Source: Archivesica marissinica
Taxonomy: Eukaryota > Mollusca > Bivalvia > Venerida > Vesicomyidae
Length of the DNA stretch: 64,000 nt
Direction: 5' to 3'
NCBI GenBank assembly: GCA_014843695.1
Contig: CM026390.1
Location: forward strand, 12,440,904-12,504,903
The translations under genes were made by a program, and so were the position numbers. Every line of letters starts with the position of its first letter. Position 1 is the stretch's first letter. This document shows positions 1-11,100 of this stretch, in pieces. Below the pieces are notes generated by a model. It worked only from the letters and a program-made list of their open reading frames with translations. It was not told the origin of the DNA and made no database searches.

Positions 1-1373
1 TCGACCCCAGGCTTGAGCCGTATCCGTGCATGTTGTACCACCAACACCACTGGACCAAGCTAGTGTCACTGCATACAATAGGGCCGATACATGACTGCAG
101 CTTCTACCGCTCCCTGCTGGGCACGTACAATAACCAGTTAGCACCGTACAATCCTTAGTAATTGCAACCCATGTAAAATAATCTGCACGTCCCACACCAG
201 GCTGACTTGGTGATATGTGTGCTTTCAGAAAGTCTATCTCGTTAACCTTCACGGAAAATATGTCGCCCATCCATCCATTCTGGACATAATTGTACCCGTA
301 CATTGCACGGAACGCCTTCATGGCTTTTCCATCAAATGCTTTCGACTCCACTAAGTATTCCAAAATATCCTCATACGTTAATCTTGGCCACACTTTACAG
401 TTGTTTTTCCCCCAGATACTGTCATCGAGTGGAAGCTCTGAAAAAAAGAAGGTATAATGTAACAGTGTACACTACAAGTAAATCAAATGCCGGGATGGCT
501 CGGATGTAGGCTTTCCGGCTTTAAAGTAATATGAATGTATATAGGTTTGATCCTGGGTAATCGGGTTGCACTTATTCATGTCGCATTTTTCATGGCTCAA
601 CTGTATAATGTAATGGTGTACATGTACAAATGATACAATGCCAGGATGACTACAGTGACATGTAGGTTAGCTCTGAGGTAAGCTTTCCGGCTATGATCAA
701 TGTAGCGTGGCGTCCGTGGTTGAGCGTCGGATTTGGAATTGAACGGTCCCGGGTTCGATACTCAGTCAGGCCACGTATGTAGTGTCATTGAGCAAGGCAC
801 CTCACACACATTGCTTAGTACTGGTTAATCGCTTAGGTCGGCTGAGCCTGCCCAGGAAAACATGTCTAAGTCCCCACGAGGGGTTTGACATTAATCATTA
901 ATGGTACATACATACATGGAAGGTACCATGTTCGTAGCCCAGTGTGTGACACTTTCATACCACAATTTTTAGGACTCGAGTTAGTAACGGCATATACTAG
1001 CCCTATTCTGTCCAGATATGTATCTACACCTCGCACTGTTATGAATAACCATGCAGACACCTGTGACACGGGCTGTGTAATGTTTGATACGCACAGGTTT
1101 ATCTCAAATTTGTTTTGTTTTAAATTATTGTAAAATACTGTCTAAAGTAGCAATTGCGGTGAAATAATACAAGTTGCTCAACAAACCTTCAGTAAATTAT
1201 CCAAAAACTGCGTAAATATTTCATTTTGCCAGCAATATTGATTTTACACGGCTCAGTTGACCTTGATCTCCATAGTAAACATTACAACTCATAATACTAC
1301 AAAAACATTACAGTTAAGTTCTGAAATCATATTCCACATATTTTTACTTACCAATTTGACTGTTGTCGTCCAT
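1..1373 (-). CDS. SWIM zinc-finger protein, 5' part (two exons, runs off the window)
   Basis: Two exons are seen: 1352..1373 and 1..437, with 438..1351 as intron. Exon 1 starts with ATG at 1373 and encodes MDDNSQI plus one base. It is followed by a GTAAGT donor. Exon 2 follows a pyrimidine-rich TTTTTTTCAG acceptor, supplies the two missing codon bases and stays open for 145 codons to the window edge. The joined start reads MDDNSQIELPLDDSIWG. Near residues 108-124 lies TGYCTCPAGSGRSCSH, followed by VSALLYAV. This is the CxC...CxH zinc ligand pattern of the SWIM domain. In molluscs and cnidarians such fingers often precede a YqaJ-type exonuclease domain; that part would lie beyond position 1, so a YqaJ fusion is inference only. 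SWIM fingers bind DNA or protein; the exact role is unknown. The donor, acceptor, phase match and intact frame argue for a live gene or a recent copy. Confidence 0.8.
458..690. repeat. Diverged direct duplication in the SWIM intron
   Basis: Positions about 458-523 and 604-692 share the order GTATAATGTAA, GTGTACA, AATGCC(G/A)GGATG and GCTTTCCGGCT. The second copy has small insertions. This is an old tandem duplication with about 80 bp of unrelated sequence between the copies. No coding potential is seen. Confidence 0.5.
703..900 (+). mobile_element. tRNA-derived SINE (intronic copy)
   Basis: The head resembles a tRNA gene: an A-box-like stretch GTGGTTGAGCGTCGG at 716-730 and a B-box GGGTTCGATAC at 751-761. 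A body follows with ATTGAGCAAGGCACC, a motif seen in core-containing SINEs of many marine animals. Then comes a hairpin-forming TCCCCACGAGGGG and the end GTTTGACATTAAT. A second copy with the same head, body and tail lies at 41174-41365, which confirms an interspersed family. The tRNA part is not an intact cloverleaf, so it is not called as a tRNA gene. Confidence 0.75.
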
Positions 1374-1459
1374 TTGAAGTCTTATTTCTACAGTGATATC
1401 TCGTTCAGATCTTTCTAAGATTTGCAGGAATTTTGCGGCTTGTTTTGCAGTGGTGTAAT

Positions 1460-1500
1460 GGCGGATAGGTCACGTGACCAACAAAATGGCGGCCGTCTAA
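1460..1500 (-). promoter_or_regulatory. Putative core promoter of the SWIM gene (E-box and YY1-like site)
   Basis: About 95-125 bp upstream of the ATG at 1373 lies the perfect palindrome GGTCACGTGACC (1468-1479), an extended E-box of the USF/TFE3 type. Next to it is AAAATGGCGGC (1483-1493), matching the YY1 consensus often placed close to transcription starts. The LINE relic begins directly beyond at 1501, so little unique promoter sequence is left. Binding and use are inferred. Confidence 0.4.
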
Positions 1501-2435
1501 TTAATTAAAATAGAATTGTCTATAAGGTAATACGTATGTTCTTATCAGTTGAATGGATGTTTCTGGGTCTAAACCATTTTCTCCATGTAATCCAGCTGAC
1601 ATGAGGCTATATATTGTGCGTCTGGCTTTGTTTATATTTTCATGAACTGTCTCCTTTGCAGTATTTTCTATTGATGTGGATCTGAGTATTCCCAGGTGGG
1701 TAGTTTTGGTAGTTTCATTCATAACTTCGTCATCCATTTTCCATTCTTGTTCTATTTTATGTAAACCTCTATTGTTTGGTTTGACCACTATAATGTGACT
1801 TTTTGTGGGTTGTGACTGGTATCTTTCCATTTTACTGTACTGTATGGCCATGTTTATTAAGATTTGTAGTTCACCCGGATCGTTGCTTAGTAAGGCAATG
1901 TCATCGGCTAAAGTTGGTGCACAGCATCCAATGTTTCCTATGGACCCTCCGAATTGTAGTTTCTGCATTTGCTGGAGTAGTGCGTTTATGTGCACTTTGT
2001 AGAGATCAGCACTCAGGATACCACCTTGTCTGACACCGAGGTTAACTGGAAATGCGTCTGAATTATGTCCACCCCACTTGACCGCCGAGGTTGCATTACT
2101 ATGCAAGTCTTTTGTTATAGTCCATAATTCATTTTGGACACCCATGTGATAACGTTTTCGCATTAAATGGTTGTGATTTACTACATCGAACGCAGATTTT
2201 GCATCTAATAATGCAATGTAAGATGTTTGCTTCCGGTCTCTGCTTTCTCGAGTGAACTCCTCCAGTATAAGGGAACAATTCATTGGTGAAGTCTTTTTTG
2301 TAAAACCTCTTTGTAAAGTGCTTTGCTGTGGGTCTATTACCGGTCTCATCTTTTCACGACAGTATACTCTAGTATTTTCAGTAAAATGGGTAATACGGTA
2401 ATACCTCTGTAGTTTTTGGCTTCGTTTTTGTCGCC
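1501..2435 (-). pseudogene. Non-LTR retrotransposon reverse transcriptase, truncated and frameshifted
   Basis: Read from 2435 down, one frame gives NYRGITVLPILLKILEYTVV (RT fingers). Near 2350 the frame shifts. The new frame continues with LLDAKSAFDVVNH (first catalytic Asp), GVRQGGILSADLYKVHIN and APTLADDIALLS (the ADD catalytic pair), ending with NKARRTIYSLMSAGLHG. These are the ordered RT blocks of a LINE pol protein. The endonuclease part that should lie upstream is missing because a GT microsatellite begins at 2436. The 3' end stops at 1501, directly against the SWIM promoter, with no poly(A) seen. The LINE clade is not determined. The frameshift and double truncation mean it is inactive. 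Confidence 0.85.
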
Positions 2436-3655
<1,220 letters not shown>

Positions 3656-4480
3656 TTGCCAATGGAGTCTATAACATGTTCTACTAACGTACGGGGAATT
3701 GGAAATGATAAAAAGCGCCTTGAAGTCTTTGAATGGTTAAAACTAAAAAGATACAACATTTGTTTTTTGCAAGAAACACATTCGACAATTCAATGCACGG
3801 ATAAATGGAAATCTGACTGGAATGGTGAAGCCTTTTTCAGTGGAATAAATTCAAATAGTGCCGGAGTGGCCATTCTTTTAAACATGAATACATCGTATAA
3901 AGCTTCACATTTTACTGAAATTGTCAAAGGGCGCATACTATCCCTAGATATAATAGTAAATGAACAAGAAATCACTCTCGTAAATATATATGGACCTAAT
4001 ACTGATGATAGTAACTTCTTCTCCACTCTTGAAACATATATGCGTGAGAATGATGATAAGAATGTTGTAATAGGCGGAGACTTCAACACTGTCTTAGATG
4101 TTGATATTGATAAGAAAAACGGCCAAAAACTTACACATGTTAACTGCAGGACAAAATTGTATAATATTATAAATCAGTTTAATTTGATAGACGTATGGAG
4201 ACAAAACAACCCAGCAAAACTACAATACACATGGCATTCAAATACAAACCCACCCATCTTTAGCAGACTTGACTATTTCCTTGCCAGCCAACACCTCAAT
4301 AACTTAATAACAAATTGCGAAATGCAGCCCGCATTTAAAACAGATCATTCTCTAGTGACGTTTAAAATAATTTTTTGTAGCCAGCCAAGGGGTCCTGGCT
4401 ATTTTAAACTTAATAACAGTATTCTATATGACGACAACTACCAACTTACAATAAAAGAATGTATTAATAACAATTATTAA
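3656..4480 (+). pseudogene. LINE ORF2 endonuclease domain (APE-like)
   Basis: The 274-residue frame has the ordered motifs of AP-type endonucleases of the L1/Tx1 group: a degenerate NVRGIG start, FLQETHS with the catalytic Glu, VNIYGPN, GGDFNTVLD with the Asp/Asn pair, and a final SRLDYFLAS and TDHSLV with the C-terminal Asp-His pair. In intact elements this domain nicks target DNA to prime reverse transcription. The key residues are present, but the frame ends at 4480 after a frameshift; the linker coding resumes in another frame at about 4485 with PNTLWELIKGSIRSTTI. Confidence 0.88.
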
Positions 4481-5274
4481 GAATCTTAATAAAAATGCCA
4501 ATCCAAATACTCTTTGGGAACTAATAAAAGGGAGCATAAGAAGTACTACTATAAAATATTCTTCGTTTAAAAAAAAGGCAAATGCCCAAAGGGAAATAGA
4601 GCTAATAAAAGACATAACTACCCTTGAAAATACTTTAATAAACTCAGATAACAAAAACAACCAAAATAATTCTGATTTGAGAAACAAACAGCAAGAGTTG
4701 AGCGAAATATACGAAAGACAAGTAAATGGTTTAATTTTAAGAGCGAAAGCAATACATGTTGAAGGTTCTGAAAAAAGGCGACATGCTGAAAAGAAAAACA
4801 TACATAAATTAACTTCGGAGGGCAAAGAAATAATTAATCAATCAGAACTCTTAAACGAACTAGTTAAGTTCTACAAAACCCTAAAAGGCCGGATGCCCCA
4901 ATATAGATTTTTTCTCCGGGCCTATCACAAAACTTACACCTGAACAGTCAACACAATGTAATGGGCTGTTAACTGAATACGAATGCTGGCAATCTCTGTA
5001 TGATATGAAAAACAATAAAAGCCCCGGCTCAGACGGTCTGACAAGTGAGTTCTATAAAACGTTTTGGCAAGATATTAAAGTACACTATTTGAAATCGATA
5101 AACTATTCATACTCTAATGGTGAACTAACAGATCTCCAGAAACAAGGAATTATTACGCTATTACCCAAGCCTGGTAAACAATTAGACATATTATCAAACT
5201 GGCGGCCTATAAGTTTACTCAACATTGACTATAAGATTGCAACCAAAGCTATTGCGAATCGGATAAAAAATTAA
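4481..5274 (+). pseudogene. LINE ORF2 linker and N-terminal reverse transcriptase, broken
   Basis: 4485-4890 encodes the Lys/Asn-rich linker typical between endonuclease and RT (LWELIKGSIR, LRNKQQELSEIYERQ). A frameshift lies near 4890-4920. The next frame reads ITKLTPEQ and then NKSPGSDGLTSEFYKTFW, LLPKPGK and NWRPISLLNIDYKIATKAIA, which are RT blocks 0-2 of the L1/Tx1 type. The frame stops at 5274 right after IANRIKN. Everything from the next RT block to the thumb is absent. Confidence 0.88.
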
Positions 5275-5284
5275 GGCAAGCTGG

Positions 5285-6400
5285 GTGAAAAGGATAACAA
5301 ACAATAACACAGGTTCTTGGAAATGTTTTTATGATAAGTATCTAAAACAATTTGGTGGAAACTTCTTATTTGAATGTAATTTATCACTCAAAGACATAAA
5401 TAAATTATGCCAAACACAACCTTTTCTAAAATACGTTTTGATTTCCTGGTTTAAAATAAAACATATGTACGAAAATAATAATATTACAGTTATTAGACCC
5501 ATTATTTGGAATAATTCTGACATCAGAATAACAGGAAAACCAGTTATCAATCAGGAATGGTACAATAACGGAATAAAGTATGTTGATCACCTATATGATT
5601 TTAGAAATAACAATTTTTACACGTTTGAAAACCTTAAGCAATTGTATAATTTACGCAATAATGATTTTTTAATATACCACTCTTTGATCGGTAGTATACC
5701 TAAAAAGTGCAAAGAAAACCTAAAACAACACATTATTACTGGGCTAAAACCGGAAAACATGCTAGAAAAAATAAAAAGAGTAAAGAAACCAAATAAACTA
5801 TTATATCAAACACAGATACATTTAAATAACATAGAACGTAGAAATTCTGAGCGAAAATTGTCTCAATTGTTCGGCGATGACAATCTCAATTGGAAAATAA
5901 TCTACTGCATGGCATATAAAGCAACGATTGACACTAAACTGAGAAATTATCAATATAATTTTTTAATGAGACTAGTTCCAGCAAACAAGTATCTCCATAT
6001 GTGTAAATTAACTGAATCATCCCTATGTGACTTCTGTAATATGAGCATAGAAAGTATAGAACACCTGTTTTGGGAATGCCCGATCATACAAGACTTATGG
6101 ACAAGCATTCGTAATTATCTAAGAACTATTGGTATTAACATGTCTTTAAACTTTAAAGACATTTGTTTAGGGTGCGAAAATAATAACATTGTTAATTTTA
6201 TAATAATCCTGTGCAAATACTTTATCTCAAATATGAAATATAGTAAAATCCTGCCAAAGTTCGAATCATTTAAAAAGTACTTGTATCAAAGGATCGAAAT
6301 CGAAAAAGACATTGCTTCATATTCTGGACAAATAGATAGACACAACTTGAAATGGTCAAAGTTTAACAAAGCTAATCAAATATACATGCATATCAATTAA
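5285..6400 (+). pseudogene. LINE ORF2 C-terminal domain with zinc knuckle
   Basis: This 371-residue frame resumes downstream of the RT with KRITNNNTGSWKCFYDKYL, matching the post-RT region of Tx1-type proteins. Near residues 246-264 it carries LCDFCNMSIESIEHLFWEC, a CxxC-x8-H-x4-C knuckle thought to help bind template RNA. It is a fragment of the same LINE and not a separate gene: only about 10 bp separate it from the truncated RT. The frame itself is intact, so the deletion rather than slow decay seems to have inactivated the copy. Confidence 0.85.
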
Positions 6401-6838
6401 TGTTTTCATAAATACAGTACAAAGATAACTCTAAACAACACAGGACCTGGAACAGCTTACACTACAAATGAACCCCCACACCAATTATCCAACCCCTACA
6501 AATCCTTGTTTGACACACTCCTTATCCTATTAACAAATAGAAATGTTAGCAAGCAGAAGCGATCAGCCACTCATTACATCTCTCTCTATCTCTCTCTCTC
6601 GCTCTCTCGCTTTAACAACTACTCCTTAGTTACCCATTGTTCAATTTTAACTGTTGACAATCTTTGTATGCACTCATTCTTAAGGGACACACTGTACATA
6701 TAGATATTCGAACTGAAGTAATATGTATACTATTAAAAACCAATAAAAAAATGTCGACATATGTATCAACTAAATGTATATGCAATAAAGAAATAAACGA
6801 GGTTACCCGGATAGGGGCCTCAAAATGAAAAAAAAAAA
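6401..6838 (+). other. LINE 3' UTR, polyadenylation signals and poly(A)
   Basis: The UTR contains a CT-rich microsatellite (about 6580-6612), two AATAAA hexamers (6784 and 6792) and a terminal run of 11 A (6828-6838). No gene is seen. The end of the A run is the left edge of the 27-bp satellite. Confidence 0.75.
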
Positions 6839-6846
6839 TCCTATGT

Positions 6847-8142
6847 GAGCTATGATGTCCTATGCCAGCCAGTGAGTTATGATGTCCTATGCCAAACAGT
6901 GAGCTATGATGTCATATGCCAAACTGTGAGCTATGGTGTCCTATGTCAAACAGTGAGCTATTGTTTCCTATGCCAAACAGTGAGCTATGTTGTCCTATGC
7001 CAGCCAGTGAGTTATGATGTAATATGCCAAACAGTGAGCTATGATGTCCTATGCCAAACGGTGAGCTATGATGTAATATGCCAAACAGTGAGCTATGATG
7101 TCCTATGCCAAACGGTGAGCTATGATGTCCTATGCCAAACAGTGAGCTATGGTGTACTATGTCAAACAGTGAGTTATGTTGTCCTATGCCAAACGGTGAG
7201 CTATGATGTCCTATGCCAAACAGTGAGCTATGGTGTCCTATGCCAAACAGTTAGCTATGGTGTCCTGTGCCAAACATTGAGCTATGATGTCCTATGCCAG
7301 CCAGTGAGTTATGATGTCCTATGCCAAACAGTGAGCTATGATGTCATATGCCAAACTGTGAGCTATGGTGTCCTATGTCAAACAGTGAGCTATTGTTTCC
7401 TATGCCAAACAGTGAGCTATGTTGTCCTATGCCAGCCAGTGAGTTATGATGTAATATGCCAAACAGTGAGCTATGATGTCCTATGCCAAACGGTGAGCTA
7501 TGATGTAATATGCCAAACAGTGAGCTATGATGTCCTATGCCAAACGGTGAGCTATGATGTCCTATGCCAAACAGTGAGCTATGGTGTACTATGTCAAACA
7601 GTGAGTTATGTTGTCCTATGCCAAACGGTGAGCTATGATGTCCTATGCCAAACAGTGAGCTATGGTGTCCTATGCCAAACAGTTAGCTATGGTGTCCTGT
7701 GCCAAACATTGAGCTATGATGTCCTATGCCAGCCAGTGAGTTATGATGTCCTATGCCAAACAGTGAGCTATGATGTCATATGCCAAACTGTGAGCTATGG
7801 TGTCCTATGTCAAACAGTGAGCTATTGTTTCCTATGCCAAACAGTGAGCTATGTTGTCCTATGCCAGCCAGTGAGTTATGATGTAATATGCCAAACAGTG
7901 AGCTATGATGTCCTATGCCAAACGGTGAGCTATGATGTAATATGCCAAACAGTGAGCTATGATGTCCTATGCCAAACGGTGAGCTATGATGTCCTATGCC
8001 AAACAGTGAGCTATGGTGTACTATGTCAAACAGTGAGTTATGTTGTCCTATGCCAAACGGTGAGCTATGATGTCCTATGCCAAACAGTGAGCTATGGTGT
8101 CCTATGCCAAACAGTTAGCTATGGTGTTCTGTGCCAAACATT
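6847..8142 (+). repeat. 432-bp higher-order repeat, three copies
   Basis: Sixteen 27-bp units form a 432-bp module that recurs at 6847, 7279 and 7711. The diagnostic variants recur in the same order: a CCAGCCAG unit, then one with AAACTGTGAGC, then one with CTATTGTTTCC, and near the end CCTGTGCCAAACATT. The copies look almost identical, which implies recent amplification. Confidence 0.85.
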
Positions 8143-11100
8143 GAGCTATGGTGTACTATGCCAAACAGTGAGCTATGATGTCCTATGCCAAACAGTGAGC
8201 TATGTTGTAATATGCCAAACAGCGAGCTATGATGTCCTATGCCAAACAGTGAGCTATGATGTCCTATGCCAAACAGTGAGCTGTGATGTCATATGCCTAA
8301 CAGTGAGCTATGATGTACTATGCCAAACAGTGAGCTATGATGTCCTATGCCAAACGGTGAGCTATGATGTCCTATGCCAAACGGTGAGCTATGATGTCCT
8401 ATGCCAACCAGTGAGCTATGTTGTAATATGCCAAACAGTGAGCTATGATGTCCTATGCCAAACAGTGAGCTATGGTGACCTATGCCAAACAGTGAGCTAT
8501 GGTGGACTATGTTTAACAGTGAGCTATGATGTCCTATGCCAAACGGTGAGCTATGATGTCCTATGCCAAACAATGAGCTATGGTGCCTATGCCAAACAGT
8601 GAGCTATGGTGTCCTATGCCAAATAGTGAGCTATGGTGGCCTATGCCAAACAGTGAGCCATGATGTCCTATGCCAAACGGTGAGCTATGATGTCCTATAC
8701 CAAACAATGAGCTACGGTGCCTATGCCAAACAGTGAGCTATGGTGGCCTATGCCAAACAGTGAGCTATGATGTCCTATGCCAAACAGTGAGCTATGATGT
8801 CCTATGCCAAACAGTGAGCTATGATGTACTATACCAAACAGTGAGCTATGATGTCCTATGCCAGCCAGTGAGTTATGATGTCCTATGCCAAACAGTGAGC
8901 TATGATGTCATATGCCAGCCAGTGAGCTATGATGTCATATGCCAAACAGTGAGCTATGATGTCATATGCCAAGCAGTGAGCTGTGATGTCCTATGCCAAA
9001 CAGTGAGTTATGATGTACTATGCCAAACAGTGAGCTATGATGTCATATGCCAAACAGTGAGCTATGATGTACTATGCCAAACAGTGAGCTATGACGTCCT
9101 ATGCCAAACGGTGAGCTATGATGTCCTATGCCAAACGGTGAGCTATGATGTCCTATGCCAACCAGTGAGCTATGTTGTAATATGCCAAACAGTGAGCTAT
9201 TATGTCCTATGCCAAACAGTGAGCTATGGTGTCCTATGTCAAACAGTGAGCTATGGTGTCCTATGCCAAACAGTGAGCTATGGTGGCCTATGTTTAACAG
9301 TGAGCTATGATGTCCTATGCCAAACGGTGAGCTATGATGTCCTATGCCAAACAATGAGCTATGGTGCCTATGCCAAACAGTGAGCTATGGTGTCCTATGC
9401 CAAACAGTGAGCTATGGTGGCCTATGCCAAACAGTGAGCCATGATGTCCTATGCCAAACGGTGAGCTATGATGTCCTATACCAAACAATGAGCTATGGTG
9501 CCTACGCCAAACAGTGAGCTATGGTGGCCTATGCCAAACAAAGAGCTATGATGTCCTATGCCAAACAGTGAGCTATGATGTACTATACCAAACAGTGAGC
9601 TATGATGTCCTATGCCAGCCAGTGAGTTATGATGTCCTATGCCAAACAGTGAGCTATGATGTACTATACCAAACAGTGAGCTATGATGTCCTATGCCAGC
9701 CAGTGAGTTATGATGTCCTATGCCAGCCAGTGAGTTATGATGTCCTATGCCAAACAGTGAGCTATGATGTCCTATGCCAGCCAGTGAGCTATGATGTCAT
9801 ATGCCAGCCGGTGAGTTATGAACTTATGATGTCCTATGCCAGCCAGTGAGCTATGATGTCCTATGCCAGCCAGTGAGTTATGATGTACTATGCCAAACAG
9901 TGAGCTATGGTGTCATATGCCAAACAGTGAGCTATGATGTACTATGCCAAACAGTGAGCTATGATGTCCTCTGCCAAACGGTGAGCTATGATGTCCTATG
10001 CCAAACGGTGAGCTATAATGTCCTATGCCAACCAGTGAGGTATGTTGTAATATGCCAAACAGTGAGCTATGATGTCCTATGCCAAACATTGAGCTATGGT
10101 GTCCTATGTCAAACAGTGAGCTATGGTGTCCTATGCCAAACAGTGAGCTATGGTGGCCTATGTTTAACAGTGAGCTATGATGTCCTATGCCAAACGGTGA
10201 GCTATGATGTCCTATGCCAAACAATGAGCTATGGTGTCCTATGCCAAACAGTGAGCTATGGTGGCCTATGCCAAACAGTGAGCCATGATGTCCTATGCCA
10301 AACGATGAGCTATGATGTCCTATGCCAAACAATGAGCTATGGTGCCTATGCCAAACAGTGAGCTATGGTGGCCTATGCCAAACAATGAGCTATGATGTCC
10401 TATGCCAAACAGTGAGCTATGATGTAATATGCCAAACAGTGAGCTATGATGTAATATGCCAAACAGTGAGCTATGATGTCCTATGCCAAACAGTGAGTTA
10501 TGATGTCCTATGCCAAACAGTGAGCTATGATATCCTATGTCAGCCAGTGAGCTATGATGTCCTATGCCAGCCAGTGAGTTATGATGTCCTATGCCAAACA
10601 GTGAGCTATGATGTCCTATGCCAAACAGTGAGTTATGATGTCCTATGCCAAACAGTGAGCTATGATATCCTATGTCAGCCAGTGAGCTATGATGTCCTAT
10701 GCCAGCCAGTGAGTTATGATGTACTATGCCAAACAGTGAGCTATGATGTCATATGCCAAACAGTGAGTTATGATGTCCTATGCCAAACAGTGAGCTATGA
10801 TATCCTATGTCAGCCAGTGAGCTATGGTGTCCTATGCCAGCCAGTGAGTTATGATGTCCTATGCCAAACAGTGAGCTATGATGTCATATGCCAAACAGTG
10901 AGCTATGATGTCCTATGCCAAACAGTGAGCTATGGTTTCCTATGCCAAACAGTGAGCTATGTTGTCCTATGCCAGCCAGTGAGTTATGATGTAATATGCC
11001 AAACAGTGAGCTATGATGTCCTATGCCAAACGGTGAGCTATGATGTAATATGCCAAACAGTGAGCTATGATGTCCTATGCCAAACGGTGAGCTATGATGT

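Larger units (their letters stand above)
3656..6838 (+). mobile_element. Tx1/L1-like LINE, internally deleted copy with poly(A) tail
   Basis: In order it holds an APE-type endonuclease (3656-4470), a linker, the first RT blocks (4944-5274), a C-terminal domain with a CCHC-type knuckle (5285-6400), a 3' UTR with AATAAA at 6784 and an 11-nt poly(A) at 6828-6838. The RT palm with its YxDD box is missing between 5274 and 5285. At least two frameshifts occur, near 4470-4490 and 4890-4920. The 27-bp satellite starts immediately after the poly(A). The copy cannot be autonomous. Confidence 0.9.

Noticed and set aside
720..765. tRNA gene at the SINE heads (also 41197-41240 and 54400-54475)
   Set aside because: A- and B-box-like motifs are present but the acceptor and other arms do not pair as a full cloverleaf, and the sequence continues into a SINE body.
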